From NCBI GenBank assembly GCA_902582875.1, contig CACHTV010000001.1:111586-175585 (forward strand): DNA of 64,000 nucleotides, in the 5' to 3' direction. The notes under the pieces were generated by a model. The model did no database searches, was not told the DNA's origin, and was given only the letters and a program-made list of their open reading frames with translations. Numbering within the stretch: the stretch's first letter is position 1; every line of letters starts with the position of its first letter. Positions 55,629 through 63,803 of the stretch are shown piece by piece. This DNA is from an uncultured Pelagibacteraceae bacterium (GTDB lineage: Bacteria > Pseudomonadota > Alphaproteobacteria > Pelagibacterales > Pelagibacteraceae). The translations under genes were made by a program, and so were the position numbers.

Positions 55629-55800
55629 AATAACTTCAATAATTGGCTGTGTTTTCTGTATTGCTTTTCTTGTTGGTTTAGCAACAACATTAACTAGGTC
55701 TATGATGATAGGTTTTAAAGATGTTTTACCAGTTTATATTCTAATGGGCTTAGTAATAGTAATGATGTTATATGAAGCCTTTGGTGACAAAAAGAAATAA
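55621..55800 (+). CDS. Small two-helix membrane protein (59 residues), unknown
   Basis: Not a family I recognise. The frame runs from ATG at 55621 (overlapping the amidase stop) to TAA at 55798-55800. Two hydrophobic segments, near residues 4-23 (ITSIIGCVFCIAFLVGLATT) and 35-51, are separated by 'RSMMIGFKDVLP', and a short acidic/basic tail follows. It overlaps the start of the next transporter gene by 29 bases. Support is the coupled position, plausible topology and the absence of any other explanation for the 143-base stretch between amidase and transporter. Confidence 0.65.
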   Translation: MNKITSIIGCVFCIAFLVGLATTLTRSMMIGFKDVLPVYILMGLVIVMMLYEAFGDKKK

Positions 55801-56677
55801 TTTTTACCCCTATCTACTTTTGTTTGTACAGCCAATTTTTATGGCTTCAAATATTATTGTTGCTAGAGGAGGAGTTGAATACGTTCCTCCAGTGTCGCTT
55901 GCATTTTGGAGATGGCTTACAGTTTTCTTAATTTTAATGCCATTCTTTTTTAATGAAATTATTAAAAAGAAAGCACAATTTAAAAAAGAGTCTTTAAAAC
56001 TTTTTTTCCTAGGGCTTATGGGTTGTGGCATTTGTGGTGCATTTCCTTTTATAGCAGGCATGTCTACTACTATGGCTAACATGGGGATAATTTATACTTC
56101 TTCGCCAATATTTATCATAATTTTTTCAGTTTTATTTTTTAATGATAAAATCAATTTTTCTAGAATCATAGGTTTAATTCTATGTCTCTCAGGTGTTTTA
56201 ATAATAATTTGTAAAGGAGATCTCTCTTATCTATTAAATTTTAAATTTACTTCTGGGGATTTGTGGATGTTGGGAGCTGCAATTGGATGGGCAGTTTATT
56301 CCATCTTTCTTATTAATTGGAAAAGTAGTTTTAGTCTTATGGCCAGGTTTACTTTAATAGCTTTTTTTGGTGCGATTTCCTTGTTGCCATTTTATTTGAT
56401 TGAAGAAACTTATTTATTTAATACAGCATTTAATAATGATTTTTTATTTTGGGTTTTATTTGCGGCTATATCTCCAGGAATAATTGCTTTCACTTTATAT
56501 ACTAAAGTTCAAAAATATGTTGGAGCTTCTTTAGCAGGATTTACACTTTATATATTTTCAATATATTCAGCTATTTATGGAATAATTTTATTCGACGAAG
56601 CTCTTTTAAATTTTCATTATTATGGAGCTGCTTTAGTATTTATCGGAATTTATTTGGCTAGAAAAATTGTTAAATGA
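55772..56677 (+). CDS. DMT family transporter (EamA domains)
   Basis: Ten-helix drug/metabolite exporter-type permease with two EamA repeats. Repeat 1 covers about residues 12-140 ('ASNIIVARGG...PVSLAFWRW'), repeat 2 about 165-298 ('AIGWAVYSIFLINWK', 'LAGFTLYIFSIYSAIYGIILFDE'). 301 residues. Substrate unknown; family members export amino acids or metabolites. The start at 55772 lies inside the small upstream gene; a GTG at 55784 is an alternative. The hydrolase gene overlaps its stop by four bases. Confidence 0.9.
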   Translation: MKPLVTKRNNFYPYLLLFVQPIFMASNIIVARGGVEYVPPVSLAFWRWLTVFLILMPFFFNEIIKKKAQFKKESLKLFFLGLMGCGICGAFPFIAGMSTTMANMGIIYTSSPIFIIIFSVLFFNDKINFSRIIGLILCLSGVLIIICKGDLSYLLNFKFTSGDLWMLGAAIGWAVYSIFLINWKSSFSLMARFTLIAFFGAISLLPFYLIEETYLFNTAFNNDFLFWVLFAAISPGIIAFTLYTKVQKYVGASLAGFTLYIFSIYSAIYGIILFDEALLNFHYYGAALVFIGIYLARKIVK

Positions 56678-57474
56678 AATATTTATACCTAATTTTATCA
56701 TCTATAATAATTGCTTATACAGTAGTAATAATTTTTATATATTTTTATCAGAGAAATTTACTTTATCATCCTTCTGAGAATAACTACCAAGGTGATAAAA
56801 TCCAATTTGATTATGATGAGATTTTTATAAAAGTCGATGAAGAAATAAAACTAAAATCTTGGATAATAGAAAAAGATTTTAAGAAATATAAAACACTTAT
56901 TATATTCCATGGTAATGCCGGTCATTTATCTAATAGAATATACAAACTTAATGAACTATATAAATTAGATATTAATATTTTATTAATCTCTTGGAGAGGA
57001 TTTAGTGGTAATAAAGGATCTCCAACCGAACAAAATCTATATAAGGATGCTGAAGCAGCAATCAAATGGCTTAATGGAAAAAACATTAATAATAATCAAA
57101 TTATTTTATATGGAGAGTCCTTAGGAAGTGGAGTCGCAGTAGAGTTAGGTAAAAAAAATAATTTTAATAGTATAATATTAGAGTCACCTTTTACATCTAT
57201 AGAAAATTCTGCAAAAATCTATTATCCATACTTGCCAGTAAGACTTCTGTTAAAAGATAAATATGACTCAATTGGTAAGATCAAAATGATTGATACTCCA
57301 ATTTTAATAATGCATGGAGAGAAAGATGATGTTGTCCCTATTTCAATGGGTAAAGAATTATTTGAAAAGGCTAACAGTCCAAAACACTCGTATTTTACTT
57401 CCGAAGATGATCATATGATGGAATTTAATCCAAGCTTATTAAATGAAATAAAAAGTTTTATTCTGAAATATTAA
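56674..57474 (+). CDS. Membrane-anchored alpha/beta hydrolase (BEM46/YfhR-like)
   Basis: Serine hydrolase with an N-terminal membrane helix (residues 3-23), unknown substrate. 'RNLLYHPSENNYQG' and 'IIFHGNAGHLSNR' match the BEM46-type family. The nucleophile elbow GESLGSG is near residue 149, the acid in 'MHGEKDDVVP' near 214 and the histidine in 'DDHMMEF' near 249. 266 residues. Converges on ftsY with a four-base overlap. Confidence 0.88.
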   Translation: MKYLYLILSSIIIAYTVVIIFIYFYQRNLLYHPSENNYQGDKIQFDYDEIFIKVDEEIKLKSWIIEKDFKKYKTLIIFHGNAGHLSNRIYKLNELYKLDINILLISWRGFSGNKGSPTEQNLYKDAEAAIKWLNGKNINNNQIILYGESLGSGVAVELGKKNNFNSIILESPFTSIENSAKIYYPYLPVRLLLKDKYDSIGKIKMIDTPILIMHGEKDDVVPISMGKELFEKANSPKHSYFTSEDDHMMEFNPSLLNEIKSFILKY

Positions 57475-58391
57475 GATTTAAATCCTAACAATGCTCTAGC
57501 AAAATATTCAGCTTTAAATGGATGTAAGTCTGTATCTTTTTCACCCATTCCTACAGCAACAATAGGTAAATTGTATTTTTTGCAAATAGCTAGAATGATT
57601 CCACCTTTAGCAGTGCTATCAAGCTTAGTAACTATTAAACCTGTAATGTTGTGTATCTTGCTAAATTCTTCAACTTGATTTAAAGCATTTTGTCCAGTAG
57701 TAGCATCTAAAACTAAAATTACTTCATTAGGAAATTTTTCATCAATTTTTTTTAGAACGTTTATAATCTTTTTATATTCGTCCATTAAATTTTTTTTATT
57801 TTGTAATCTTCCGGCAGTATCTATTAAAGCAATATCTATTTGATTTTTTTTTGCAAATTCTGCAGTTTTAAAAGCTACTGATGCTGGATCGCTATTAATT
57901 TCAGATTTAATTATATCTACTTTTACTTTTGCAGCCCAAACTTGTAGTTGATCTATTGCTGCAGCTCTAAAAGTATCTGCTGCACCAAACACAACTGATC
58001 TATTATTTTCTTTAAAATATTTTCCTAATTTTCCAATTGTAGTTGTTTTACCCACTCCATTTACTCCAGACACAACAATAACCGACGAAGTTGCATTGCC
58101 CATAAGGCTTAGATCTTTTTCGTATTTAAGTAAGTTAATGGCCATCTTGTCTGCTATTAACTTTAAAATTTCTTGGTGATTATCTAATTTTTTATCAATT
58201 TTAAAACTTTCAAAATCTTTTCTTAATTCTTTAGCAACATCTATTCCTGCATCAGAGGAAATAATTAATTCTTCAAATTCAGTTAAAACACTATCATCTA
58301 TAACTTTTTTTGAAAAAATATTTTTAAAGCCCTCTGAAAGACCAGAAGAACTTTTTCCAAGTCCTAATTTAAATTTATCGAATAATCCCAT
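57471..58391 (-). CDS. ftsY: Signal recognition particle receptor FtsY
   Basis: Membrane-associated SRP GTPase that receives ribosome-Ffh complexes. NG domain with G1 GVNGVGKTTT near residue 115, 'DTFRAAAIDQL', G3 DTAGRLQ, G4 TKLDSTAKGG and the final 'GMGEKDTDLHPF'. At 306 residues it has only a short amphipathic N-terminus and no long acidic A domain. It is the partner of ffh, whose gene lies 1 kb away on the other strand. One base separates it from dapF. Confidence 0.96.
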   Translation of the reverse strand: MGLFDKFKLGLGKSSSGLSEGFKNIFSKKVIDDSVLTEFEELIISSDAGIDVAKELRKDFESFKIDKKLDNHQEILKLIADKMAINLLKYEKDLSLMGNATSSVIVVSGVNGVGKTTTIGKLGKYFKENNRSVVFGAADTFRAAAIDQLQVWAAKVKVDIIKSEINSDPASVAFKTAEFAKKNQIDIALIDTAGRLQNKKNLMDEYKKIINVLKKIDEKFPNEVILVLDATTGQNALNQVEEFSKIHNITGLIVTKLDSTAKGGIILAICKKYNLPIVAVGMGEKDTDLHPFKAEYFARALLGFKS

Positions 58392-58392
58392 A

Positions 58393-59211
58393 TCAAATAT
58401 TTATTTTTATATTTTTAATGTCTGAGACAGGCCCAGTCATAAATATATTGTTAGATTTATCTATCTCTATATTTAAAAAGCCTTCCTTAAATTTAATATC
58501 TACTTTATTGTTAACTAATTTTTTTTCAAAAGCGGCAACAGCAGTCGCACAAGCTGCTGTACCACAGGCTTTAGTAAGACCAGCTCCTCTTTCCCAAACA
58601 TTTACTGTTATATTTGTTTTATCAACTATCTGAGCAAATGTAACATTGATTTTTTCAGGAAAAAGATTGTGGTTTTCAATCTTAGGACCTATTACTTTTA
58701 GATTATATTCAAAACAATCTTTAACAAAAAAAATTATATGTGGGTTTCCTACATTTACACAAAATCCACCATCAAATATTTTGTTATTAAAATTTAAAGA
58801 TACATTACCTGGATTAATTGTTTTGGATAATGGAATATCTTCAAAACTTAATAAAGGTTTGCCCATCTCCAGTTCTACATGAAAATCTTTAACTATTTTT
58901 GCATTAAGTATTCTATTGCTTGTTTTTAATTTAATTTCTTTAGTATTTAAATTTTTACCTAAAAAATACGCCACACATCTAGATCCATTTCCACAAGCAC
59001 TAATTTCACTTCCGTCAGAGTTAAAAATTGTTATAGGGTAAGAATTCTCTTTTTCTTTTTCAATAAAGATTATTTGATCAAACCCAATATTAGTTCTACT
59101 TCCCAATTCAATAATTTTTTCTTTTACCAAATTAATAGAGTTTTCCCTTCTATCGATGATGATAAAATCATTTCCCAATCCATCCATTTTGTATGCGTCA
59201 ATAGTTGCCAT
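58393..59211 (-). CDS. dapF: Diaminopimelate epimerase
   Basis: Converts LL- to meso-diaminopimelate for lysine and peptidoglycan. Two proline-racemase-like halves with catalytic Cys73 (SACGNGSRC) and the second Cys in 'TKACGTAACA' near residue 217. 272 residues, normal. It heads a two-gene minus-strand unit with ftsY and is divergent from the ffh leader region. mtaB, often between dapF and ftsY in alphaproteobacteria, is absent here. Confidence 0.95.
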   Translation of the reverse strand: MATIDAYKMDGLGNDFIIIDRRENSINLVKEKIIELGSRTNIGFDQIIFIEKEKENSYPITIFNSDGSEISACGNGSRCVAYFLGKNLNTKEIKLKTSNRILNAKIVKDFHVELEMGKPLLSFEDIPLSKTINPGNVSLNFNNKIFDGGFCVNVGNPHIIFFVKDCFEYNLKVIGPKIENHNLFPEKINVTFAQIVDKTNITVNVWERGAGLTKACGTAACATAVAAFEKKLVNNKVDIKFKEGFLNIEIDKSNNIFMTGPVSDIKNIKINI

Positions 59212-59273
59212 AATTGATTAGTATAATTATTCATTGACTTTTAAAACCCCAAATTGTAGTTTCTCCAAACTTT

Positions 59274-59364
59274 CCGCAAATACCTAAGTTTTTGCGGTGC
59301 TCTTGAAAACGAGAGTGTCGACACTAGTCAGCGAAGGTTCGCCCACTAGTGCGATAGGTGTTGG
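59274..59364 (+). ncRNA. Structured RNA leader upstream of ffh
   Basis: Three consecutive hairpins fit plus-strand RNA. A: CCGCAAA (59274-59280) with TTTGCGG (59291-59297). B: CTCTTG with CGAGAG around an AAAA loop (59300-59315), including one G-U pair. C: TCG-A-CACTAGT with ACTAGTG-CGA (59318-59354, single bulged A) capped by GCGA/TCGC around AGGT. The loop of A contains ACCTA (59282-59286), complementary to TAGGT (59355-59359) right after C, allowing a pseudoknot next to the only G-rich stretch before the ffh ATG at 59376. I recall an 'ffh' structured-RNA motif reported for Pelagibacter; identity with this one is unchecked. It is not SRP RNA: the conserved GGAA tetraloop domain is missing. 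Confidence 0.7.
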
Positions 59365-59375
59365 ATGTTATTAAA

Positions 59376-60728
59376 ATGTTTGAAAATTTAACAAATAAAT
59401 TAGAAAATATTTTTTCTAAACTTAAAAGCGCTCCCTCTTTAACCGAAGAGCAGGTTGACTCTGGTTTAAAAGAAATACGATTAGCTTTATTAGATGCAGA
59501 TGTAGCTCTTTCTGTTACTAAAGAATTTATTTCAAATGTGAAACCTAAAGCTATTGGCCAAGAAATTATTAAATCAACTTCCCCTGGCCAGATGATAGTT
59601 AAAATTGTTTATGACGAATTATTAAAAATTTTAGGATCTAAAAATGAAGAGTTAAATTTCAAAGCTGTTCCCCCAGTTTCTCTATTATTGGTTGGCTTAC
59701 AAGGTTCAGGAAAAACAACTTCAGCAGCAAAACTAGCAAAAAATATTGAGAAAAATCTTAAAAAAAAAGTAATGCTAGTTAGTTTGGACGTTTATCGACC
59801 AGCAGCTCAAGAGCAGCTTAAATTACTTGCAGAAGCAAATGAAATTCAATGTTTGCCAATAGTTGAAAAGCAACAACCAATCGATATTACCAAAAGAGCT
59901 TTGAATGCTGCTAACCTAAATGGTTCAGAAATTATAATATTTGATACAGCAGGCAGAACTCAAATAGATCTACCTATGATGTCTGAGATAAAACAAATTA
60001 AAGATATTACAAAACCTACTGAAACAATTTTAGTAGCAGATTCATTAACTGGGCAAATAGCCGTAAATGTAGCTAAAGAATTCGATACCGCAGTTAATCT
60101 TTCAGGAATCATTCTTACAAGGGTTGATGGTGACGCAAGAGGTGGAGCAGCTTTGAGCATGAAACATGTCACAGGTAAACCGATAAAATTTATTGGAGTA
60201 GGAGAAAAAATTACAGATTTAGAAATATTTCATCCTGATAGACTAGCAAATAGAATTTTAGGTATGGGAGATGTTGTTACTTTAGTTGAAAAAGCACAAC
60301 AGGATTTGAGTGATGAAAAAATTAAAGAAACCGAAGAAGATTTAAAAAAAGGTACATTTACTATGGACTCATATCTGACTCAGCTGAGACAGATGAAAAA
60401 AATGGGAGGAATGGAAGGAGTTATGTCCATGCTTCCAGGCGTCAATAAAATGAAAGCTAAAATAGATCAAGCAAATATTGATGAGAAGATGTTAGTAGAA
60501 AATGAAGCTATAATATTATCAATGACTAAAAAAGAGAAAGAAAATCCAAAAATAATTAGTGGATCTAGAAGAAAAAGAATTTCTATAGGATCAGGTGTAG
60601 ATGTGTCTAAAATTAATAAATTACTTAAACAATTCAAGATGATGTCAGATATGATGAAAAAAATGTCACAAGGAAAAAAAATTCCATCTGGAATGATACC
60701 AGATGAAATGCTTAATCAACTAAAATGA
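59376..60728 (+). CDS. ffh: Signal recognition particle protein Ffh
   Basis: GTPase that binds SRP RNA and signal peptides on the ribosome. 'MFENLTNKLENIFSKL' start, N domain, G1 GLQGSGKTTSAAKLA near residue 107-121, 'DTAGRTQ', 'TRVDGDARGGAAL' and the Met-rich M domain with 'MKKMGGMEGVMSMLPGV' and 'SGRRKRI'-like RNA-binding 'GSRRKRISIGSG'. I use the ATG at 59376 (450 residues); a GTG at 59358 would begin inside the leader RNA. rpsP follows after ten bases. Confidence 0.97.
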   Translation: MFENLTNKLENIFSKLKSAPSLTEEQVDSGLKEIRLALLDADVALSVTKEFISNVKPKAIGQEIIKSTSPGQMIVKIVYDELLKILGSKNEELNFKAVPPVSLLLVGLQGSGKTTSAAKLAKNIEKNLKKKVMLVSLDVYRPAAQEQLKLLAEANEIQCLPIVEKQQPIDITKRALNAANLNGSEIIIFDTAGRTQIDLPMMSEIKQIKDITKPTETILVADSLTGQIAVNVAKEFDTAVNLSGIILTRVDGDARGGAALSMKHVTGKPIKFIGVGEKITDLEIFHPDRLANRILGMGDVVTLVEKAQQDLSDEKIKETEEDLKKGTFTMDSYLTQLRQMKKMGGMEGVMSMLPGVNKMKAKIDQANIDEKMLVENEAIILSMTKKEKENPKIISGSRRKRISIGSGVDVSKINKLLKQFKMMSDMMKKMSQGKKIPSGMIPDEMLNQLK

Positions 60729-60738
60729 AAGGTGCAAT

Positions 60739-61182
60739 ATGTTAAGAATAAGATTATCGATGGGCGGTGTAAGAAAAAGACCTATTTATAAAATAGTGGT
60801 AGCTGACGGAAGATATCCAAGAGACGGTAAGTTTATTGAAAAACTTGGATCTTATAATCCTTTGTTGCCAAAAGATAAGAAGGAAAGAATTAAAGTAGAA
60901 TTTGAAAGAGTTAAATATTGGATTAGCAAAGGTGCTCAACCAACTTTAAGAGTTTCTAGAATATTAGGAGAAATGCAATTGATGCCTATGCCTAAGCCAG
61001 GAAATAATCCTTTAAAAGCGATTCCTAAGAAAGATAGAAAAAAAGAAGCAAAAGAAGAACCTAAAGCAGAGGCTAAGAAGGAAGAACCTAAAAAGGAACA
61101 ACCTAAAGCAGAGGCTAAGAAGGAAGAACCTAAAAAGGAACAACCTAAAGCAGAGGCTAAGAAGGAAGAACCTAAAGTTTAG
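60739..61182 (+). CDS. rpsP: 30S ribosomal protein S16 with repeat tail
   Basis: Small-subunit protein needed for 30S assembly. The S16 core is residues 1-80 ('MLRIRLSMGGVRKRPIYKI', 'LGSYNPL', 'WISKGAQPTLRVSRIL'). From about residue 100 a Lys/Glu/Pro-rich tail follows, made of a 14-residue unit (PKAEAKKEEPKKEQ) repeated two and a half times, giving 147 residues against roughly 80-120 usual. The tail is likely disordered and highly charged. Next is trmD, eight to fourteen bases downstream; rimM, which often lies between rpsP and trmD, is missing here. Confidence 0.96.
   Translation: MLRIRLSMGGVRKRPIYKIVVADGRYPRDGKFIEKLGSYNPLLPKDKKERIKVEFERVKYWISKGAQPTLRVSRILGEMQLMPMPKPGNNPLKAIPKKDRKKEAKEEPKAEAKKEEPKKEQPKAEAKKEEPKKEQPKAEAKKEEPKV
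61060..61176 (+). repeat. 42-bp tandem repeat in rpsP 3' end
   Basis: Two exact 42-base units begin at 61060 and 61102, and a third, partial one at 61144 runs about 33 bases. They encode the PKAEAKKEEPKKEQ unit. The identity at DNA level, including synonymous positions, indicates recent duplication or slippage. The unit is a multiple of three, so copy changes keep the frame. Confidence 0.95.
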
Positions 61183-61196
61183 TAAAGGAAATGTTT

Positions 61197-61898
61197 ATGT
61201 TTGAAGTAAAGATTTTTACTTTATATCCTGATTTATACCCAGGGCCATTAAATATTGGCATCTATAAAAAAGCTAAAGAAAAAAAAATCTGGAATTTAAA
61301 GGTAATAAACATACGAGATTATGCAACTGATAAACATAGGTCTGTTGATGATGCTCCTTTCGGAGGTGGAAGTGGAATGTTGCTTAGACCAGATGTAGTT
61401 GCCTCAGCTCTCGATGCAAATCTGAGCAACAATGAATCTGTTATTTATTTGTCACCAAAAGGAAAGAAATTTAATCAAAAAACTGCAAGGGAGTTTAGTA
61501 AGTTAAAAAAACTAAACTTATTATGCGGTCATTTTGAAGGAATTGACCAAAGACTTTTAGAAACAAGAAATATTCAAGAATATAGCATTGGTGATTTTAT
61601 ATTATCAGGAGGTGAGTCAGCGTCGTTTGTTTTTATTGATTCTATTATTCGATTATTACCTGGAGTATTAGGTAATGATAATTCAGCAAAAGAAGAAAGT
61701 TTCGAAAATGATCTATTAGAGTATCCTCAATATACAAAACCTCAAAATTGGGAAGGAAAAAGTACTCCAGAAGTACTTTTATCAGGCGATCATGCTAAAA
61801 TTAAAGGCTGGCGTTTATCTCAATCTGAGGCTATAACTCGACGCCAAAGACCTGATCTTTGGAAAAAATATTTAAATAAAAAAAATGAAAAACATTGA
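61197..61898 (+). CDS. trmD: tRNA (guanine-N1-)-methyltransferase TrmD
   Basis: Methylates G37 of tRNAs with CNN-type codons, preventing frameshifting. Knotted SPOUT fold: '[16 protein letters not shown]' near residue 55, '[12 protein letters not shown]' near 110, '[14 protein letters not shown]' near 133 and '[22 protein letters not shown]' at the end. The ATG at 61197 has AAGGAA six bases upstream and is preferred to the ATG at 61191, which is nearly on top of it. 233 residues. Overlaps rplS by 14 bases. Confidence 0.96.
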   Translation: MFEVKIFTLYPDLYPGPLNIGIYKKAKEKKIWNLKVINIRDYATDKHRSVDDAPFGGGSGMLLRPDVVASALDANLSNNESVIYLSPKGKKFNQKTAREFSKLKKLNLLCGHFEGIDQRLLETRNIQEYSIGDFILSGGESASFVFIDSIIRLLPGVLGNDNSAKEESFENDLLEYPQYTKPQNWEGKSTPEVLLSGDHAKIKGWRLSQSEAITRRQRPDLWKKYLNKKNEKH

Positions 61899-62391
61899 AG
61901 ATATAAATAAAGAAGCAATTAAAAAAATTACTTCCAATAAAAAAATAACTAATTTTTCTTCGGGAGATACAATAAAAGTCGGCGTAAAAATAGTAGAAGG
62001 AAAAAGAGAGAGAATTCAATATTTTGAAGGTGTTTGTATAGCTAAAAAAAATAGAGATTTAAATTCGTCTTTTACAGTAAGAAAAATATCTTTTGGAGAA
62101 GGAGTAGAAAGAACATTTGCCTTATATAGCCCTAATGTAGATTCGATTAAAGTAGTAAGATCGGGAAAAGTGAGAAGAGCAAAACTTTATTATTTAAGAG
62201 ATCGAAAAGGAAAATCATCAAGAATAGCTGAAAAGATCAAGAAAAAAATTGGAATAGATATTTCTGAACAAACTATAGATCCAGTTAAAAAAACAGATTT
62301 AGCTACTAAAGAAGAAACAAAAACAGAAGAAAAAAAAGAAACTTCTTTAGTTCAGAAAGAAACTGAGACAAAAATTAGCGATAAAAAATAA
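61885..62391 (+). CDS. rplS: 50S ribosomal protein L19 with charged tail
   Basis: Large-subunit protein at the 30S-50S interface. Core residues 1-120 include '[22 protein letters not shown]', '[11 protein letters not shown]', '[16 protein letters not shown]' and '[21 protein letters not shown]'. About 45 further residues rich in Lys, Glu and Thr form a non-canonical tail, like the one on S16 in the same operon. 168 residues against about 115-130 usual. It starts inside the end of trmD. Confidence 0.96.
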   Translation: MKNIEDINKEAIKKITSNKKITNFSSGDTIKVGVKIVEGKRERIQYFEGVCIAKKNRDLNSSFTVRKISFGEGVERTFALYSPNVDSIKVVRSGKVRRAKLYYLRDRKGKSSRIAEKIKKKIGIDISEQTIDPVKKTDLATKEETKTEEKKETSLVQKETETKISDKK

Positions 62392-62402
62392 TAAAATTTT
62401 TG

Positions 62403-63803
62403 ATGTCAAAAACTCTATATGATAAAATATGGGAAGACCATCTTGTTCACGAACAAACTGATGGGACATCCTTAATTTATGTTGATAGACACCTAGTTCA
62501 TGAAGTTACAAGCCCCCAAGCTTTTGAAGGTTTAAGAATTCAAAAGAGAAAAGTAAGAAGACCAGAATTAACATTAGCAGTTCCAGATCACAATGTTCCA
62601 ACTACAGACAGATCTAAAGGGATCGATGATGAAGAATCTAGAATTCAAGTAGATACATTAAGGAAAAATTGTAAAGAATTTGAAGTAGAGCTATTTGATG
62701 TTGGAGATAAAAGACAAGGAATAGTTCATATAATTGGCCCTGAGCAAGGTTTTACTCAGCCAGGTACAGTCATAGTATGTGGCGATAGCCATACTGCTAC
62801 TCATGGCGCATTTGGAGCTTTAGCTTTTGGAATAGGTACATCAGAAGTAGAACATGTACTAGCGACACAAACACTAATTCAAAAGAAATCAAAAAATTTA
62901 AGAATAAATGTTAATGGGGTATTACCTAAAGGCGTTACCGCTAAAGATGTTATTTTAAAAATTATTGGAACAATAGGTACCGCTGGCGGCACTGGCTATG
63001 TAATAGAATTTGCTGGAGACATAATAAAAAATTTAAGTATGGAAGAAAGGATGACAGTTTGTAATATGACCATTGAAGCTGGAGCCAGAGCAGGTTTAAT
63101 TGCTCCTGATGAAAAAACTTTTGAATATTTAAAAGGCAAAACAATGTCTCCAATTGGCCAAAATTGGAATAAAGCTCTAAAATTTTGGAAATCTTTATAC
63201 TCAGATAAAGATTGCAAATTTGATAAAGAAATTAACATTGATGGAAAAGAAATTGAGCCATTAGTAACGTGGGGTACTTCTCCTCAAGATGTTTCACCTG
63301 TGACAGGCGTAGTTCCTGATCCAGATCAAGAAACCAATGAGGATAGAAAAATGGCGATGAAAAGATCTTTAGAATATATGGGATTAAAAGCAAATACTAA
63401 AATATCTGATATAAAAATAGACAAAATATTTATTGGTAGTTGCACAAATGGACGAATAGAAGATCTAAGATTAGCTGCAGATCTATTAAAAGGAAAAAAA
63501 ATTGCAAACAATGTAAGTGCCATGGTAGTACCAGGATCTGGTTTGGTTAAAGCTCAAGCAGAACAAGAAGGATTAGATAAGATATTTATAGAAGCAGGAT
63601 TCGAATGGAGAGAGCCAGGTTGTTCAATGTGTTTGGGAATGAATCCAGATCAATTAAAACCTAAAGAAAGATGCGCTTCAACATCAAATAGAAATTTTGA
63701 GGGAAGACAAGGAAGAGGTGGCAGGACTCATTTAGTAAGTCCTGGTATGGCGATTGCTGCTGCTATTAAAGGCCATCTTACTGATGTTAGGGAGATTAAA
63801 TAA
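62403..63803 (+). CDS. leuC: 3-isopropylmalate dehydratase large subunit LeuC
   Basis: Isomerises 2- to 3-isopropylmalate in leucine synthesis; aconitase-family protein with a 4Fe-4S cluster. '[12 protein letters not shown]', '[24 protein letters not shown]', the cluster cysteines in 'IGSCTNGR' and '[15 protein letters not shown]', and '[18 protein letters not shown]' are unmistakable. 466 residues from the ATG at 62403; a TTG just before is less likely. leuD starts at the last base of its stop. Confidence 0.97.
   Translation: MSKTLYDKIWEDHLVHEQTDGTSLIYVDRHLVHEVTSPQAFEGLRIQKRKVRRPELTLAVPDHNVPTTDRSKGIDDEESRIQVDTLRKNCKEFEVELFDVGDKRQGIVHIIGPEQGFTQPGTVIVCGDSHTATHGAFGALAFGIGTSEVEHVLATQTLIQKKSKNLRINVNGVLPKGVTAKDVILKIIGTIGTAGGTGYVIEFAGDIIKNLSMEERMTVCNMTIEAGARAGLIAPDEKTFEYLKGKTMSPIGQNWNKALKFWKSLYSDKDCKFDKEINIDGKEIEPLVTWGTSPQDVSPVTGVVPDPDQETNEDRKMAMKRSLEYMGLKANTKISDIKIDKIFIGSCTNGRIEDLRLAADLLKGKKIANNVSAMVVPGSGLVKAQAEQEGLDKIFIEAGFEWREPGCSMCLGMNPDQLKPKERCASTSNRNFEGRQGRGGRTHLVSPGMAIAAAIKGHLTDVREIK

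Noticed and set aside
59274..59364. SRP RNA (4.5S) gene in front of ffh
   Set aside because: The conserved SRP domain IV with its GGAA-type tetraloop and asymmetric internal loop is absent; the hairpins present do not match.
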